20,800 nt of DNA from a virus: positions 1-20,800 of IMG/VR virus record IMGVR_UViG_3300031643_000021, one strand, 5' to 3'. The position numbers were made by a program, and so were the translations under genes. Below, piece by piece: positions 7,745 to 14,669 of the stretch (within the stretch, counting starts at the first letter, position 1; each line of letters starts with the position of its first letter). The notes below the pieces were generated by a model that saw only the letters and a program-made list of their open reading frames with translations, had not been told where the DNA came from and ran no database searches.

Positions 7745-8668
7745 CTAACTCGGGTTCAGCCTCAACTTCTTGAGCTGGTCCTGCTTCTTCCGAGCCATGA
7801 AGTCCTGTATCGGCTCCGTTTCCGGATCCGGCAGGGCTCCAGTATCGGAGCCTTCAAGATTAGGAACAGGCTCTGGGGCACCAGACGGAATCGGGGTTGA
7901 CGCAGCCTGTAGCTGCGCACTTAACTGGCCAAGTCGTATAGCTGCTGCCATGGGATTCGACTCTGCTTCTCGCAGAATTGTATCGGCTAGGTCGGCATGA
8001 GTTCCCAAATGATGAGCCACGTCCACTCCGTTGTCTGCATTCAAGACGGCGTTCAGGATCACGCCATTCTTGTCATACAAGTCGGGAGAGAGAGCAACAG
8101 AACTGAAATCATTATACTTCTGAGATCCTTCTCTTGCAAACTCATCATATTGGGCATCGAGCTTACGCTGCGCATCCTGCTCAGCGCGAGACTTGCGATC
8201 CTTATCGAGTTCCTCACGCAAAACTCGAGCAGTCCGTTCCAGGGTCTGCTCTGCCAAATAATCGGCATACGCACGGGAATACTCGGCATCGGTATCGTAA
8301 TCCTCGGGTTCCGGAGTCTTTCCCTTCTGTGTGCCAGCGGGCTCTTCAGAGGGAGCCGCTTTGCTCTTCAGGGACTCGAGTTCGGCCAGAAGGTCCTGCT
8401 CCCGCTTTACAGCAGCAGCTTCCCTGCGTTCGGCCTCTCGTTGCTTCCGGACAACTTCGTTGATGCGCTCCTGTACTCTGTCGCGGCGTTGCTGCTCAGA
8501 GTCAAGCTGGTCAGTTTCAGTTGGAGTCTCCGTGGTCTCCGTGGTTTCTTCTTGCGGAGTGTCGGGCAGAGCGCCCTCTTGGTCGGTCGACGGGGAAAAG
8601 TCCTCGTGCGTCTCTACCATCGGGTCAAGCTCTGGGTTCATCGGTACGATGTCTAGTCTGTCAGCCAC
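7745..8668 (-). CDS. Scaffolding protein
   Basis: A 307-residue, highly charged protein that guides coat assembly and leaves the head before or during DNA packaging. Residues 1-60 are acidic and disordered (many Glu, Thr, Pro). Residues about 58-105 form a strong predicted coiled coil (QQRRDRVQERINEVVRKQRE). A second helical region covers about 130-200. The C-terminus is basic (MARKKQDQLKKLRLN), like the coat-binding helix-turn-helix tail of P22-type scaffolds. The start is GTG with AGGAGG 7 bases upstream. Lying between portal and coat genes is the classical location. No protease motif is seen. Confidence 0.88.
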   Translation of the reverse strand: MADRLDIVPMNPELDPMVETHEDFSPSTDQEGALPDTPQEETTETTETPTETDQLDSEQQRRDRVQERINEVVRKQREAERREAAAVKREQDLLAELESLKSKAAPSEEPAGTQKGKTPEPEDYDTDAEYSRAYADYLAEQTLERTARVLREELDKDRKSRAEQDAQRKLDAQYDEFAREGSQKYNDFSSVALSPDLYDKNGVILNAVLNADNGVDVAHHLGTHADLADTILREAESNPMAAAIRLGQLSAQLQAASTPIPSGAPEPVPNLEGSDTGALPDPETEPIQDFMARKKQDQLKKLRLNPS

Positions 8669-8688
8669 TGTGGGCCTCCTGTTTCAGC

Positions 8689-8732
8689 CCGGTGAAAACG
8701 GCACCGGTTCCGCGCCTCGTGAAAGCCACGAG
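8689..8732 (-). other. Two tandem hairpins between portal and scaffold genes
   Basis: In the 68-base gap, CTCGTG-GCTTT-CACGAG (8716-8732) and CCGGTG-CCGTTTT-CACCGG (8689-8707) each form a 6-pair stem on the minus-strand transcript. No U tract follows. They may mark an mRNA processing site or attenuator that lets scaffold and coat be made at higher levels than the portal. Confidence 0.55.
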
Positions 8733-8736
8733 TAAA

Positions 8737-10659
8737 CTATCCAGTCGGCAATCCAACTCCGGCCTCTGAAAAGATCTTTGCTGCATTGCCCTGAGATGTT
8801 AAGGCATCGAAGTGTGCCTTATCTGCTTGCGCTTTCTTCAACTTCGCGTCTAGTTCTGCACCCGCCTGCTCTTCCGGGCTTGGACCCTCTTGCTGTCCTC
8901 CACCAGTGAGCTGCTTCAGATAGAACTCAGACACCGGTTTCAGCACTTCAGCGATCTCTTGAGCTCCAGGCCAGTCCATGCTCTGGACCAACTTGTGTCC
9001 GATCAGCAGGAAGATCTCCGGGTTAGACTGCGCGATCTTCATCATGGCCTCGAGGGCTTCCTGGCGCTGAGTAGTGTATGACGGACCGGCATCGATTACG
9101 ACATCATAGCGGCCTATCGTCAGGTCGTTCAGCAGAGTTCCGTCCTCCTGCTTCTTATTGATCGGGACAAGCGACTGATTTCCGTCCTTACCCGTAATCC
9201 GGATAACACGTGACGTGTCATATATGCGGGGAATCAAGTCTATCAGAATCTTTCCCAGATACCCAAGCGAACGGATAAAATTGTTTATATATGCATATGT
9301 CGCAGTGTCGCCTTCTCGCTGGCGTAGCAGAATAGCCCGTCCCGAGGTCTCGTTCGATTTTGCGCCCAAAGAAGGATCGTACAGCCCTGTGGTGCTCTTT
9401 ATGTGTTCACTGTTGATTTTCGCCCGCTGCTCCAGTCCCGTCGGAATGCCGGGCATCGACTGCCGCTTCGGAGGCGGGGCGTTGATATCTGCATTGTACA
9501 GCAAGTAGGGCATCGACCGCTCGTGCGACTGCCCCCATGCTCGCTCATGCTTGTCTATCTGCTTTCCGGTCAGCAGCCAAGGTGTCCGTGGAGCGAGAGC
9601 AACAGCTTCAGTGGCTAAGCTCTCCCAATAGTTGAACATCCTCTGGGCGTCCTTAGCATAGCGAACCAGTCCGCGTATGCGTCTCTCGCCCTTAATATTC
9701 AGTTCTTTGCCCCACACCGGGATGAGGGGAATCCATTTACCCGCCCACGGGTTCGGCCCGCTAAGGATTTCAGTGCCGGATATGATATACTGGACCACTC
9801 TGTAAGAGTCAACAAGTCGTTCTCTTATCACACCGGGAGGCTTGGGCTCCATTTGCTGTTCCGGTGGCTTTCCATCAGGGCCCTCTAATGGAGGAGTGGT
9901 CAATGGGCGCTGGTCCCTCACAGTACCGTCTTCGAAAAGCCAGATGGTCTTCTTCACCGGATACCGAATCCAGTATTCGCATACCCGAACCCGTCCATCC
10001 TGGTTCCACAATCCTTCATCAGCGGAGGCCGCTCCTTCAAAGCTTGACGGCTCTGCATCCGGGTACTTGGCAAGGAACTGCTCTTTTGTCATCATATCGG
10101 ACACGAAAGCGTGCTTAGCATCGCGCCTTGATTTCTTTTTAGCAGCCGGGTCCCAATACACGCTGAGAGGGTTGTCGATGGAACCGATCACAATTTCCTG
10201 TTCGAAAATGTCATCATCGACATACTGGGTCAGAACGCGATAGTTCGCCATTCCACAAATGGTGGCGTGTTCGAACGCATGGCTGTAAACTTCTTCCGCA
10301 TCACTGTTGGATTCTATGTGCCTTACTATTCCTTCGTAGGTCTCCGCAATTTTCGGATCTGCAACATCGTCAACGCCGACAACCTGCATACCCGGTCGGT
10401 TTTGAAGCATGTCTCCGACCACTTGGTCGACCTTCTCCTGCAACTTGTTGATGACCAGACATGGCCGACCGTCGTTCTCTCGAACAGCTTTCAGAGTATC
10501 GGGCCACTGCTTCCCATCGAAGAATTCGAGGTCCTCGATGGCATGATCCCTGTTCTTGCGATCCGCCTCATAAGCAAGCCTGAACCGCTCTCGTGCGAGC
10601 TTAAGAAAAGCTTCTGTTTTCCCGTCCTTACTCTTTGAAGTAGGAAGTAATTCGGGCAT
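8737..10659 (-). CDS. Portal protein, P22 portal-like
   Basis: A 640-residue protein that forms the dodecameric ring at one capsid vertex through which DNA enters and leaves. The N-terminus has RFRLAYEADRKNRDHAIEDL and FFDGKQWPD, then 'RPCLVINKL' and 'VGDMLQNRPGMQV', a run of motifs typical of the P22-type portal family. The central part carries 'GIPTGLEQRAKIN' and 'SGRAILLRQREGDTATYAY', as seen in clip/stem regions of this family. The C-terminus is helical, Gln- and Lys-rich. I choose the ATG at 10659 because AAGGAG lies about 8 bases upstream; the frame also opens at 10683 inside the terminase gene. It follows terL and precedes the scaffold, the standard order. Confidence 0.92.
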   Translation of the reverse strand: MPELLPTSKSKDGKTEAFLKLARERFRLAYEADRKNRDHAIEDLEFFDGKQWPDTLKAVRENDGRPCLVINKLQEKVDQVVGDMLQNRPGMQVVGVDDVADPKIAETYEGIVRHIESNSDAEEVYSHAFEHATICGMANYRVLTQYVDDDIFEQEIVIGSIDNPLSVYWDPAAKKKSRRDAKHAFVSDMMTKEQFLAKYPDAEPSSFEGAASADEGLWNQDGRVRVCEYWIRYPVKKTIWLFEDGTVRDQRPLTTPPLEGPDGKPPEQQMEPKPPGVIRERLVDSYRVVQYIISGTEILSGPNPWAGKWIPLIPVWGKELNIKGERRIRGLVRYAKDAQRMFNYWESLATEAVALAPRTPWLLTGKQIDKHERAWGQSHERSMPYLLYNADINAPPPKRQSMPGIPTGLEQRAKINSEHIKSTTGLYDPSLGAKSNETSGRAILLRQREGDTATYAYINNFIRSLGYLGKILIDLIPRIYDTSRVIRITGKDGNQSLVPINKKQEDGTLLNDLTIGRYDVVIDAGPSYTTQRQEALEAMMKIAQSNPEIFLLIGHKLVQSMDWPGAQEIAEVLKPVSEFYLKQLTGGGQQEGPSPEEQAGAELDAKLKKAQADKAHFDALTSQGNAAKIFSEAGVGLPTG

Positions 10660-10670
10660 TCGATGTCTCC

Positions 10671-12128
10671 TTATGCCATCCATTTTTCACTTGCTGGTAT
10701 CTGATGCTCATAAGCTGGCGGTATATAGTCCAGTTCTTCAGACGTTGCCAAATGCGTGAATACCCTAACGGCTCCATATTGAAGAGCATCATGAACGTGT
10801 GACCACCTGTTCTTCGCGGGCTTTATACCGTATTGATCGGTGGTTCCGGCAATTCGAGGATAAACATAGCCACCGAGAAATCCATTGGCAAGCTCATAAC
10901 ACAACGGATCTAATACCAGCCCGTCCCGCCGGTCGAGAAGGCGTTGAACACTGTCTATTCTGGCAGTCAGGTTGTTCTCGCTGGGATGCACCTTTATGCC
11001 ACATACCTCATCCATGAGGGCTGCGTTCGACGTAAAGCCGCCGGTCTTGCTTGGAAATTCATTGGATCCGGCAGGGTCCGCCCATTCTACATAGTCGGCT
11101 CCTCGAAAGGCCTGATTGCAGCTTTCGATGACTCTGTCCGTGAAATTGACAATGTCCTCGCGCTCGGTGACAAACTCGCGAAGGACTTCCATTCGATGGG
11201 GCTCTGGAACCTGGAAGACCACACAAGCAGGACAGTTTCCTGTATTATCCCACGCGCGATACAGTTGATCCCCAGTCCACTGCAAGGGCTCGTCCGACAC
11301 GTGAACACGGCGGTCAAAATTGTTGTACACCAAGCGGCCCTTGACAAGCACACCTGGTTTGCCTTCGATGTACATCTCTACCCAATCAGGATAGTCACGG
11401 TACATCTGGCGCATTTCATCGTAGTACCCAGGGCGAAGGTTTTCTTCGTTCTCCCCCGGTGGCTGCCAGAATCCATCATGATTTTCGAGTGGCTTGCCCT
11501 TCGTTATCGGGCCTGGGGGAGGCGCCTGCCACTCAAAGTTGCTGTACAGCGGGTGGTTGGTATAGGGTGGATTGGTGGTTTCTATGCCATACCGCTCTGG
11601 ACTCTTTTTCGGAAATCGTCCAGTCCTGCTGAACAGAAGGAGCTTGACCTCCTCGGGAATCTCGATTGACTCATCTATATGGTACCCGGTGATCTCGAGA
11701 GACTTAAACTGCTTCACATCTTCGGGCCTGTCACAGGCAAGAAACAGAATCTCCACTTCGAGCGACTCTCCCGCATATGGACCCTTATCGATTTCCCACT
11801 CGAGAATGTACCGGTGCTCCTGTTTATAATGACGGCCTTGCGGAAACCACTCGAAATAGGTCCGCTGAGTCGTTGTACGCATCTCTGGAAATGTGTTTCT
11901 CACCACGGCCCAACGTGTTTTCTTGATGCCGTATGTCTCCCACAAGTGCTGTGGCAAGAACATGCATACTTCCATTGCCGCGCTTGTAGATTTGCCAGAG
12001 CCCATCGGACCTACTATAGCTCTTACTTGGGCATTTGACTCATGAAAAAGTTTCATAGTCGGGGACATCTTATAAGACTTGCGCTCTTCTATCCACCCTT
12101 CAGGAACTAGGTCCCTGGTTGTCTCCAT
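10671..12128 (-). CDS. terL: Terminase large subunit
   Basis: A 485-residue DNA-packaging motor and nuclease. Walker A is GPMGSGKST at residues 40-48; the Walker B-like acidic pair is in 'GYHIDES' near residues 148-154. The C-terminal nuclease has an RNase H-like layout with candidate metal ligands in 'RAWDNTG' (D294), 'ADPAGS' (D351) and 'SHVHDALQYGA' (D447). Length is typical of the family. The start overlaps the terS end by 29 bases, and the stop is 11 bases before the portal ATG. ATP hydrolysis and DNA cutting are known roles of this family; headful or cos cutting cannot be told from sequence alone. Confidence 0.95.
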   Translation of the reverse strand: METTRDLVPEGWIEERKSYKMSPTMKLFHESNAQVRAIVGPMGSGKSTSAAMEVCMFLPQHLWETYGIKKTRWAVVRNTFPEMRTTTQRTYFEWFPQGRHYKQEHRYILEWEIDKGPYAGESLEVEILFLACDRPEDVKQFKSLEITGYHIDESIEIPEEVKLLLFSRTGRFPKKSPERYGIETTNPPYTNHPLYSNFEWQAPPPGPITKGKPLENHDGFWQPPGENEENLRPGYYDEMRQMYRDYPDWVEMYIEGKPGVLVKGRLVYNNFDRRVHVSDEPLQWTGDQLYRAWDNTGNCPACVVFQVPEPHRMEVLREFVTEREDIVNFTDRVIESCNQAFRGADYVEWADPAGSNEFPSKTGGFTSNAALMDEVCGIKVHPSENNLTARIDSVQRLLDRRDGLVLDPLCYELANGFLGGYVYPRIAGTTDQYGIKPAKNRWSHVHDALQYGAVRVFTHLATSEELDYIPPAYEHQIPASEKWMA

Positions 12129-12597
12129 CGTCCTGCCTTTTCTTCTTGGGTTTCTTCACGTCGTAGAGAATGACGACCTTCTGGCGGGAATCCACTTCAA
12201 GCTTGTCACGCCATTTCTTAGGCTGGCGATTCTTGAGCCAAAATACAGCGGCGTTGGTATCGGGAGGTATCTCTCTTGTGACCGTGCGCTTCTTCTTAAA
12301 TTTGTACTCTTTTCCTCCACGTACACCCTCTTCCTCTTCTTCGAAACTTTCCTTATATACCTTACCACGAGCCCTGTCGTAAAGCGAATCCTCAATGCCG
12401 TGGTCAGCGTGCTCTCTGCTTATCTTCACGGCATCCCGCAATTCTTTGTGCTCAGCCTGAGCACGATAAAAAGCACGCTCTCCGATACCAAGCTCCGCTG
12501 CAATCTGCTTGACTGTGGCTCCTTCCCGACACCACCAGCGAATCTCTTCCAGCTTGGGCTTTATCTTTAACTCATAGACTGTCTGCTTTGCTGCCAC
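12100..12597 (-). CDS. terS: Terminase small subunit
   Basis: A 165-residue DNA-recognition subunit. Residues about 22-48 look like a helix-turn-helix (REGATVKQIAAELGIGERAF), then a helical oligomerisation region. The C-terminus has 'NAAVFWLKNRQPKKWRD', a phrase characteristic of small terminases, followed by a very basic tail. I choose the GTG at 12597 because TGGAGG lies about 9 bases upstream; the ATG at 12621 would put the ribosome site inside the gene. It overlaps the end of the previous gene by 26 bases and the beginning of terL by 29 bases, suggesting coupled translation. Confidence 0.9.
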   Translation of the reverse strand: MAAKQTVYELKIKPKLEEIRWWCREGATVKQIAAELGIGERAFYRAQAEHKELRDAVKISREHADHGIEDSLYDRARGKVYKESFEEEEEGVRGGKEYKFKKKRTVTREIPPDTNAAVFWLKNRQPKKWRDKLEVDSRQKVVILYDVKKPKKKRQDDGDNQGPSS

Positions 12598-12982
12598 TCT
12601 TATCCTCCAGACGCCCAGCATTATTGAATGGTTTGCCTGCTCGCTGCATACGCCTACGTGCCTCCAACAATGCGCCCACTATTCCGTACAGGTGGTCGCA
12701 ACTCGATACGCGAAAGTCAAACTTGCACTCTGTGGACCCCGTGAACAAAATCCTCATGGAATGCTTTACACGATCCCACAAATTGGTATACCAATGAGCA
12801 TCCGCAAACCATGTGGAAGCGCTTATGAGCTCTCCCTCGAATGAGACGACTACATCGTCGGCAAGCTTATCGTATTCTACAGTCAGCAGAAGAGTGCACT
12901 TAGGATCGCCGCAGCCACACAACAGGTGGTACAGCGTGATATTTTCTTGTTTAATTTTGCCTGCGCCCTGCGTAACCGGCAT
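12572..12982 (-). CDS. Conserved phage-type protein of unknown function upstream of terS
   Basis: The reading frame is open from 13216, but the upstream part reads through tRNA-Tyr and a hairpin, so I place the start at the ATG at 12982 (136 residues); the ribosome site there is weak (GGGGTG). The protein has LLCGCGDPKCTLLLTVEYDK near the start, then VVVSFEGEL and 'LWDRVKHSMRILFTG'. The pattern of a short Cys-containing strand, an acidic 'E.D' segment and 'W.R.K...R.LF' recalls a group of small phage proteins often found near terminase genes, whose role is not known. The tail is basic. Confidence 0.65.
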   Translation of the reverse strand: MPVTQGAGKIKQENITLYHLLCGCGDPKCTLLLTVEYDKLADDVVVSFEGELISASTWFADAHWYTNLWDRVKHSMRILFTGSTECKFDFRVSSCDHLYGIVGALLEARRRMQRAGKPFNNAGRLEDKSGSKADSL

Positions 12983-13084
12983 TTGCGGCACCCCAGAGAT
13001 GGGAAAAGGGAGACTGCCCCCAGAGCGAAAAGCTGTCTGCTCCAGGGACACAATATGGAAGGTATGTACAGTCAGGGTACACTT

Positions 13085-13103
13085 GTTACTACACCGTAGT
13101 AAC
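13085..13103. repeat. Perfect 8-bp inverted repeat
   Basis: GTTACTAC-ACC-GTAGTAAC in the 170-base gap between tRNA-Tyr and the gene upstream of terS. As RNA it gives an 8-pair hairpin with a three-base loop; as DNA it could be a repressor site. There is no U tract, so simple termination is unlikely. It may define the 3' boundary of the tRNA array transcript. I see no other gene in 12983-13152. Confidence 0.6.
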
Positions 13104-13152
13104 GAGTTTGTTCCATTGCGGATAAAACGGGGGTCATGCAAGAGGATAAAGT

Positions 13153-13239
13153 TGGTGGCAACGGGTGGATTTGAACCACCGAAGTCAGAGACGCCAGATT
13201 TACAGTCTGGTGGCATTAATCAGACTCGCCCACGCTGCC
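13153..13239 (-). tRNA. tRNA-Tyr (GUA)
   Basis: Acceptor GGCAGCG pairs with CGTTGCC; A73 and CCA are encoded. The anticodon arm is CCAGA-CTGTAAA-TCTGG, giving GUA. The variable arm is long, as expected for bacterial tRNA-Tyr, and the T loop is TTCAAAT. It is the last RNA gene of the array in transcription order. Confidence 0.92.
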
Positions 13240-13244
13240 CTTTC

Positions 13245-13469
13245 TTATTTGGCTTCCGACCCACACTTGCGGCATTTGTTGGTCTTTGGGTCTATGATGC
13301 CGCCGCACTTACAGAAGCTGCACGGAGTCACTTGCCTGGGCTGCTTATTGTCGCCCCAGGTGAACTTCGGATCCAGATCGGAGGCATACTCGGCTGGTTC
13401 CTGGCCTTCTGGTACGATCTGCTTCACTCCGGTTTCTGTGACTCTCGTACGATTCGGATTAATATTCAT
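13245..13469 (-). CDS. Small zinc-ribbon protein between tRNA genes
   Basis: A 74-residue protein. The C-terminal part has C50-SF-C53-K-C55 and C66-RK-C69, so a zinc ribbon is likely. The N-terminal 45 residues are polar without a recognised motif. I choose the ATG at 13469; GAAGGG lies about 8 bases upstream, while the longer frame runs back through a tRNA gene. The TAA stop ends 5 bases before the 5' end of tRNA-Tyr, so this mRNA would be trimmed by RNase P right after its stop. The function is unknown; the context suggests a role with RNA or in the translation takeover, which is inference. Confidence 0.7.
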   Translation of the reverse strand: MNINPNRTRVTETGVKQIVPEGQEPAEYASDLDPKFTWGDNKQPRQVTPCSFCKCGGIIDPKTNKCRKCGSEAK

Positions 13470-13489
13470 GATAAGCCCTTCTGATAAAC

Positions 13490-13549
13490 TGGTTGGCCCG
13501 GTGGGGCTCGAACCCACGCGGTTGCTTCGCCTGTCTAAGCTACGGGCCG
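13490..13549 (-). tRNA. tRNA gene lacking the anticodon arm
   Basis: On the minus strand the D arm (GCTT-AGACAGGCG-AAGC), the T arm (GTGGG-TTCGAGC-CCCAC), the acceptor (GGCCCG/CGGGCC) and an encoded A73-CCA are intact. Between the D arm and the T stem only AACCGC remains, where about 22 bases including the 17-base anticodon arm should be. The gene is 60 bases long with CCA, against about 76. The terminal pair would be C1-A72. It cannot decode; it may be a pseudogene from a clean deletion or a deliberate tRNA mimic. Confidence 0.75.
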
Positions 13550-13557
13550 TGTGAAAA

Positions 13558-13632
13558 TGGGGTGAGGCGGAAAATTGCACTCCGGCTTCACGGGCCACAA
13601 CCGTGCGTTCTGCTGACTAAACTAGCCTCACC
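13558..13632 (-). tRNA. tRNA-His (GUG)
   Basis: Anticodon arm CACGG-TTGTGGC-CCGTG gives GUG. Acceptor GTGAGGC pairs fully with GCCTCAC; the discriminator is C73 and a G precedes position 1, which matches the histidine G-1:C73 identity pair. CCA is encoded. The T loop reads TGCAATT, with G in place of the usual T55. Confidence 0.88.
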
Positions 13633-13638
13633 ACATTT

Positions 13639-13713
13639 TGGTGGACCCGCTCGGGGTTGAACCGAGGCCTAACTGCGTGCAAAACAGTCGCTCTCCCATT
13701 AAGCTACGAGCCC
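13639..13713 (-). tRNA. tRNA-Ala (UGC)
   Basis: Anticodon arm ACTGT-TTTGCAC-GCAGT gives UGC. Acceptor GGGCTCG/CGGGTCC includes the G3-U70 wobble, the main alanine identity element, and A73. CCA is encoded. Confidence 0.92.
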
Positions 13714-13718
13714 TTGCT

Positions 13719-13793
13719 TGGTTGTGCCGGATGGACTCGAACCGTCAGTCTTCCGGATATCAGCCGGATGCCTTACCGTTGACCTACCCGGCT
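13719..13793 (-). tRNA. tRNA-Ile (GAU), irregular acceptor
   Basis: Anticodon arm TCCGG-CTGATAT-CCGGA gives GAU, and the T loop is TTCGAGT. Measured back from the encoded CCA, the 3' acceptor strand is CGGCACA, which does not pair with the 5' strand in the normal register. GCCGGGT/ATCCGGC would pair but would break the T stem. The anticodon and T arms closely match the neighbouring tRNA-Asn. Confidence 0.7.
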
Positions 13794-13797
13794 GTTT

Positions 13798-13873
13798 TGG
13801 CTCCTGGAGAAGGATTCGAACCTTCAGCCTTCCGGTTAACAGCCGGATGCTCCACCGGTTGAGCTATCCAGGA
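13798..13873 (-). tRNA. tRNA-Asn (GUU)
   Basis: Acceptor TCCTGGA/TCCAGGA pairs fully, with G73 and CCA encoded. Anticodon arm TCCGG-CTGTTAA-CCGGA gives GUU; T arm GAAGG-TTCGAAT-CCTTC. Its 5' end directly follows the stop codon of the ParB-like gene. Confidence 0.94.
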
Positions 13874-14245
13874 TCATAGACTGTACTGCACAGCCCATAT
13901 GTGACTATGCCCTGTTATCAAAGTAGTATACAGCCTGTGAGCTCCATTGTGAACTTGATACGGTGGCCCTCCAGGCGCAATCTGAATTGGCCTAATTGGG
14001 ACTCCTGAAGCAATGCGGCGAAGCCACTTTATCGTACGCTCTTTCTTCAGTAAGGGAACTCCAACGGCCCTCTGCACAGGCTTTATGTCTTCTATGGCTA
14101 TTTTCATGGACTGGCGGTGCTCTGAGTCCTTTGTTGGAGCGTCTTCCGGTGCACGGAAGCCAGAAGCGCCCGCTTCTGCAATCCAAGCAAAGGGAATCGA
14201 AAACTCCATGCCGTTGTGAACTCCATGCTTAACAAACTTGCTCAT
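13874..14245 (-). CDS. ParB-like domain protein
   Basis: A 123-residue protein. Residues about 50-120 look like a ParB/sulfiredoxin-like domain: 'IKPVQRAVGVPLLKKERTIK', 'RPIQIAP', then VHNGAHRLYTTLITGHSHI, which carries the G-x-H-R signature of that fold. Stand-alone ParB-like domains in phages can be nucleases, NTP-using enzymes or DNA-binding proteins; there is no HTH here, so partitioning is unlikely. AGAGGAA lies 5 bases before the ATG. The TGA stop directly abuts the first base of tRNA-Asn. Being inside a tRNA array suggests a role linked to RNA or translation takeover, but that is inference. Confidence 0.78.
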   Translation of the reverse strand: MSKFVKHGVHNGMEFSIPFAWIAEAGASGFRAPEDAPTKDSEHRQSMKIAIEDIKPVQRAVGVPLLKKERTIKWLRRIASGVPIRPIQIAPGGPPYQVHNGAHRLYTTLITGHSHIWAVQYSL

Positions 14246-14261
14246 CAGTTCCTCTGAGATA

Positions 14262-14336
14262 TGGAACGGGTCCAGGGAATCGAACCCTGCCCTCTTGGTT
14301 GGAAGCCAAGTATGCCGCCGACAACACCTTACCCGC
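14262..14336 (-). tRNA. tRNA-Gly (UCC)
   Basis: Anticodon arm CTTGG-CTTCCAA-CCAAG gives UCC; T arm CAGGG-TTCGATT-CCCTG. The acceptor GCGGGTA/GACCCGT has six pairs (one wobble) and an A7-G66 mismatch. Discriminator is U73, as in bacterial tRNA-Gly, and CCA is encoded. The D arm is irregular. Confidence 0.85.
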
Positions 14337-14343
14337 TCGCATT

Positions 14344-14420
14344 TGGTACTCCTGCACGGACTCGAACCGCGAGATTTCTGCTTCTAAGGCAGCTGCCTAT
14401 TCCAATTCGGCTACAGGGGC
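14344..14420 (-). tRNA. tRNA with leucine anticodon UAG on a short-variable-loop body
   Basis: Anticodon arm GCTGC-CTTAGAA-GCAGA gives UAG. Acceptor GCCCCTG/CAGGAGT has one mismatch (C3-A70), with A73 and CCA. The variable loop is only 5 bases (AATCT), while bacterial tRNA-Leu normally has a long variable arm. The 5' part GCCCCTGTAGC resembles tRNA-Arg bodies. The true amino acid is therefore uncertain. Confidence 0.75.
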
Positions 14421-14558
14421 TTACTTTGACCTGCCGCTACCTCCACCGACACCTCCGCCACGTCCGTATCCGGGTCCGCCTTTGCTGCACGGACCGGTGT
14501 TCTTATTACGCCTGAGAGGTCTTTTTCTGGGCGGTCTGCGTTGATTAAGCTGAGCCAT
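14421..14558 (-). CDS. 45-residue Arg/Gly-rich peptide
   Basis: A 45-residue frame on the minus strand. The N-terminal half is very basic (MAQLNQRRPPRKRPLRRNKN) and the C-terminal half is glycine-rich with RG repeats (GPGYGRGGGVGGGSGR). AAAGGA lies about 10 bases before the ATG. The TAA stop ends directly at the first base of the next tRNA, the same layout as the ParB-like gene, which supports translation. Basic and RGG-type segments commonly bind RNA, so an RNA-binding role near the tRNA array is plausible but inferred. No homologue is recognised. Confidence 0.62.
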   Translation of the reverse strand: MAQLNQRRPPRKRPLRRNKNTGPCSKGGPGYGRGGGVGGGSGRSK

Positions 14559-14579
14559 GACTTGTAATTCCTTTCAAAA

Positions 14580-14665
14580 TGGTGCCGAGAGAGGGAATCG
14601 AACCCTCACGCCCGAAGGCACCGGATTTTGAGTCCGGCGTGTCTACCAATTCCATCCATCTCGGC
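14580..14665 (-). tRNA. tRNA-Leu (CAA)
   Basis: A proper class II tRNA: acceptor GCCGAGA/TCTCGGC, A73 and CCA, anticodon arm CCGGA-CTCAAAA-TCCGG giving CAA, and a long variable arm (TGCCTTCGGGCG). This is the only tRNA in the array that has both a leucine anticodon and a leucine-type body. Confidence 0.94.
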
Positions 14666-14669
14666 ATTT

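Noticed and set aside
7997-8656. 219-residue plus-strand frame
   Set aside because: Antisense shadow of the scaffold gene, whose charged coiled-coil product and gene order are convincing.
12983-13216. Upstream extension of the gene before terS
   Set aside because: The extension would translate tRNA-Tyr and the 13085-13103 hairpin; the ATG at 12982 gives the plausible protein.
14261-14544. Proline-rich plus-strand frames
   Set aside because: They are the complement of tRNA genes and of the Arg/Gly-rich peptide; no ribosome site is present.
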